This document shows positions 16,801-18,207 of a stretch of DNA of 18,207 nt, piece after piece. The DNA is from Crocinitomicaceae bacterium (GTDB taxonomy: Bacteria > Bacteroidota > Bacteroidia > Flavobacteriales_G > Salibacteraceae), in the NCBI GenBank assembly GCA_018623405.1, contig JAAZVO010000018.1:1-18207 (forward strand). Direction: 5' to 3'. The translations under genes and the position numbers were made by a program. The notes below the pieces were generated by a model. That model was given only the letters and a program-made list of their open reading frames with translations. It was not told the DNA's origin and did no database searches. How positions within the stretch are numbered: position 1 is the stretch's first letter; each line of letters begins with the position of its first letter.

Positions 16801-18008
16801 CTATACAAATTTCTAATCAATGGCCTACCTACATCAATTCTACCCAAATCGAAAATTACCAAAAAGCAATTTACCTCGATAATGCAGAAGGTGTTTACCT
16901 AAACAACTCAACCTTAAACAATAACAATTATGGCGTTTATGGTTTTGACAGTGAATTGTTTTTGCGCAACAATACAGCCATTACCAACAGTACATTTAAT
17001 GGAGTTTATTTAGACTCTTATGCAAAATATCAAGGTTTATTGGTTATGGGCGATGTTGGTTGTGCTTCCATTTCAAACAGTTCAGGCTCAGGTATTAAAG
17101 GTGATGACATTGAGTTTTCTATTGATGCTGTTGAACACGCCTTTAGTGGTTTAAATGGTGGTATGGTTATTCCAAACCGTATTTATTGTAATAACCCAAA
17201 AAACATTGATGTTTGTTATAAACTTCAATTTGATGCAAACAACAATTACGTTGTACCTAGTAAAGTTTTAGGTAAAGGCAATTTTTACAAAAAAGATACT
17301 GAAAGTTGCACCGAAATTGAAAGCCCTACAAATGACGATTTCCTTTTTGCCATTTCTCCAAAATGCAATTTAAATACTATTCCTTTCGATTATTCAAATT
17401 ATTCGTTATGCAATCCGCCTGACGGTAATTGCCTTGCCTGCAATCCTAATAACGAGTTACCATTAGATAGAACTTGGCCATCTCTTAGGCAGAGTTACAC
17501 AAATGCTTATGCAGCCTTTGCCTTGAAAGATACTACAACTACACGAGCCGCTTTTGTAAGCCTTGCAGCAATAAGCTTATTTAAAATAAATGAAGATGTT
17601 TGGTCAATTTCTATTCAAGGCGATACCAATGATATTTCTGATGAAGATGCAGCAATGATAATTACTGCAAAATGCCTTTATAAAGATACTTCAGGTTTAA
17701 AATCAAATAAAATTAGATACCCAGGGGCTATTGACCTTTTTGAAGTAAAAACAGATGATAAAAACTTAATTAACCAAAACCAAACATTCTCTGTTTATCC
17801 AAATCCCACTTCTCAAAACTTCACCATAAAAACTAATGGTAATTCCATTACAAATTATCGACTTCTTACCATCAACAAAACAGTAATTAAACAAGGCGCA
17901 TTTAAAGGAGAAACAACCATTAACACGACTGACTTAAACGCTGGCATTTATTTGCTTCAATTAAACTCATTTAATGCTACTGAAACAAGAAAAATAATAA
18001 TTGAATAA
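13797..18008 (+). CDS. Metalloprotease-like, beta-helix T9SS cargo protein
   Basis: The product has 1403 residues. Residues 1-23 are a signal peptide (ending SAFGQ). The N-terminal about 300 residues resemble M6-type or metzincin-like metalloproteases: FIHEMGHLFLGGNSFH holds HExxH (H247, E248, H251) with a possible further ligand H260, and WGIMGFGS (W283-M286) resembles a Met-turn. DKNNDNRIELGEE from residue 484 resembles an EF-hand calcium loop. From about residue 680 short repeats rich in N, D, G and alternating hydrophobics (IEVQDDSRLIL, IVVKDDAKMIL, IDVKDNATLII) indicate a right-handed beta-helix, and a second helix-like stretch runs to about 1110. YPNPTSQNFTI (Y1334) to GIYLLQLNSFNATETRKIII is a T9SS type A domain. 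The likely role is a secreted or surface hydrolase; the protease assignment is good, the third zinc ligand and substrate are uncertain. Confidence 0.78.
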   Translation: MKNLLKSINFCLFIVINISAFGQNGSANGWFLPSNTLDQNGNHHPIRVLAVCVEINYDDSLNRPTWYDINNLKEYWQLGQIPQNIQDWFDPQSTNDVTQFFDEASLGNLRVEGDILQNIITVNESDVTDLYRTDSEGKIVNFGGQPDFLNEIFKKFNSLSSFNTVRNTPINDFDNWNDNNIQGAQKTMGTNNGFDYIAFFIRNHTSNGDVGFAENDEDSINAPFNNTIYTADNIHMQNGNEFKTFIHEMGHLFLGGNSFHAAGGQHNHNSAGANYFGPRQSGWGIMGFGSLQTVNAWERDRLNWIDLNTPNRNLTGNIANHEIYALNQSFVNTSGDIDPNVNNTTQTFWIRDFVTTGDAIRIRLPFIDQANEFEQWLWLENHQTTLNNNSNFDDLIFSSNACRPNATPGLYAYIQVEKNNKLNFGGFGDYLRVLPANGFFDYQLPGTTNMDCVAFNNDSSAAYYKKTKTNPLSGASDLEYLITDKNNDNRIELGEEIITFIEERNGSPMDDLPFHGLSNHAFTLTGNNKLGMGTNPSANSMLTEVSFDEARDYNTVRNNRIVYLNGVSVEIIGEQANANNANMMDLQIKVRFDDVAINQNVNYSADNIVLPDIVQSGTDLEIAANRCVFIYHGTTPTNVGIADTSYIDNSNPNNPIQINTQTSTFTSYKNNIFFSKPTKFFIEPNANAHLNAGATIEVQDDSRLILRPNSSITLDANAKIVVKDDAKMILHPDAFIDFATGSYIDVKDNATLIIKAGNEVELSGLPEVRVTGNGKIIIEDDATLQVAGGGLIDIQQGATLEYQNSVVGKGLQFGAYGTAGGNEVELRIDGNLVVKFSQNFTFNGNGYLNFYPNNNLILPQGCSFNLTGQLAGGQDLIFKIQPNTIVTFNDANVNLNQGKIEFGNLSQFQHTSGSLKLSNMLAQGATANNAFLANQLSSVSISGSVFQDFSSGNSLNIQNSNIINLFGVTFNNCPYPLALSANNKTSLFSCNFNHPIGQGVEAIQISNQWPTYINSTQIENYQKAIYLDNAEGVYLNNSTLNNNNYGVYGFDSELFLRNNTAITNSTFNGVYLDSYAKYQGLLVMGDVGCASISNSSGSGIKGDDIEFSIDAVEHAFSGLNGGMVIPNRIYCNNPKNIDVCYKLQFDANNNYVVPSKVLGKGNFYKKDTESCTEIESPTNDDFLFAISPKCNLNTIPFDYSNYSLCNPPDGNCLACNPNNELPLDRTWPSLRQSYTNAYAAFALKDTTTTRAAFVSLAAISLFKINEDVWSISIQGDTNDISDEDAAMIITAKCLYKDTSGLKSNKIRYPGAIDLFEVKTDDKNLINQNQTFSVYPNPTSQNFTIKTNGNSITNYRLLTINKTVIKQGAFKGETTINTTDLNAGIYLLQLNSFNATETRKIIIE

Positions 18009-18018
18009 AAGCACAGTT

Positions 18019-18149
18019 GCCCAACAAGGCATAAAAAACATAGGGGTTGCAGGGCAGCCCGAAACGGTGGTTTTCCTTACTAAGCTCTTGTCTCGTTCGA
18101 CAAGAACAAAGCTCGAAATCCCCTACGTTTCTTATGCGGAACGTTAGCG
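18019..18149 (+). repeat. attC-like recombination site C (131 bp)
   Basis: Left box GCCCAAC (18019-18025), an exact match to RYYYAAC; 3-nt spacer; arm 18029-18048; arm 18118-18137; 5-nt spacer; right box GTTAGCG (18143-18149) preceded by C. The arms match at 17 of 20 positions, and two of the three mismatches are G.T on the minus strand. The variable centre carries small hairpins (GGGC/GCCC near 18052-18060; CTTGTC/GACAAG near 18087-18105). Left box extended, GTTGCCCAAC, is the exact complement of the right end of site B. Confidence 0.72.
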
Positions 18150-18165
18150 GTCAGGCAATAAAACG

Positions 18166-18192
18166 ACCCGAGAAACAAATCGGGTTATTTTT
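18166..18192. terminator. Rho-independent terminator-like hairpin
   Basis: ACCCGA (18166-18171), an 8-nt loop and TCGGGT (18180-18185) are followed by a T-rich run (18186-18192) on the plus strand. On the minus strand the stem is followed by CGTTTTATT, so it could act in both directions. It lies 23 nt after the right box of site C, near the head of the next cassette, and may end transcripts leaving cassette 3 or a minus-strand gene beyond the window. Confidence 0.6.
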
Positions 18193-18207
18193 AAAATATT
18201 GTATTTT

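Larger units (their letters stand above)
7957..18143 (+). mobile_element. Integron-like gene-cassette array without integrase (three cassettes)
   Basis: The cassettes, cut at G/TT as in integrons, are 7957-12132 (about 4176 bp, two genes), 12133-12989 (857 bp, one gene) and 12990-18143 (5154 bp, two overlapping genes). Each has its genes on the plus strand and its hairpin site at the 3' end. The start of each cassette is complementary to the left box of its own site: GTTATGCGC with GCGCATAAC (9 nt), GTTGTGTGGC with GCCACACAAC (10 nt), GTTGGGCAAC with GTTGCCCAAC (10 nt). This is what circularising cassettes require. No tyrosine recombinase is present, so the array would be CALIN-like or distant from its integrase. 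Cassettes of 4-5 kb are far longer than typical integron cassettes. An alternative is a family of inverted-repeat-bounded elements inserted side by side. Confidence 0.65.

Noticed and set aside
12074..18149. The three large hairpins as plain transcription terminators
   Set aside because: They lack T runs after the stem, two have centres of 69-72 nt, and their outer boxes are complementary to the preceding cassette starts, which terminators would not show.

Overview
The window is low-GC DNA from a member of the Bacteroidota. Five predicted secreted proteins end in gliding-motility or type IX secretion (T9SS) C-terminal sorting domains, and several upstream regions carry the phylum's promoter element TAnnTTTG. 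A Flavobacteriales- or Chitinophagales-like marine or freshwater organism fits, but the order cannot be fixed from this sequence.

Positions 1-5301, minus strand: two tandem, translationally coupled genes for large PKD-repeat surface proteins. The first (925-5301) is complete and ends in a gliding-motility-associated C-terminal domain. The second starts at a GTG at 928 and runs off the window. Positions 5386-7751, plus strand: a broken OmpA-family remnant, a RES-Xre toxin-antitoxin pair with a two-site operator, and an AlkB-type membrane alkane monooxygenase with its own promoter.

Positions about 7957-18143, plus strand: what appears to be a gene-cassette array. Three long hairpin sites (12074-12138, 12866-12995, 18019-18149) have the layout of integron attC sites: an outer AAC/GTT box pair, an inner imperfect stem and a variable centre. 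The start of each cassette is the exact reverse complement, over 9-10 nt, of the box that opens the hairpin at that cassette's end. Stem mismatches are mostly A.C on the plus strand, so the minus strand pairs better through G.T wobbles, as expected of attC sites, which recombine as a folded bottom strand. No integrase is in the window, so this would be a CALIN-like array or the part of an integron distant from its integrase.

The cassettes are unusually large. Cassette 1 (about 4.2 kb) holds an SBBP-repeat protein and a WDG/GGNF-repeat protein, both with T9SS signals. Cassette 2 (857 bp) holds a GPP34-family protein. Cassette 3 (about 5.2 kb) holds two overlapping genes: a small T9SS cargo and a 1403-residue metalloprotease-like, beta-helix T9SS cargo. 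All five genes point the same way, with the hairpin site at their 3' end. The array therefore looks like a means of exchanging T9SS cargo genes. A further notable point is a perfect 13-bp terminator-like hairpin inside the signal-peptide codons of the second gene of cassette 1.
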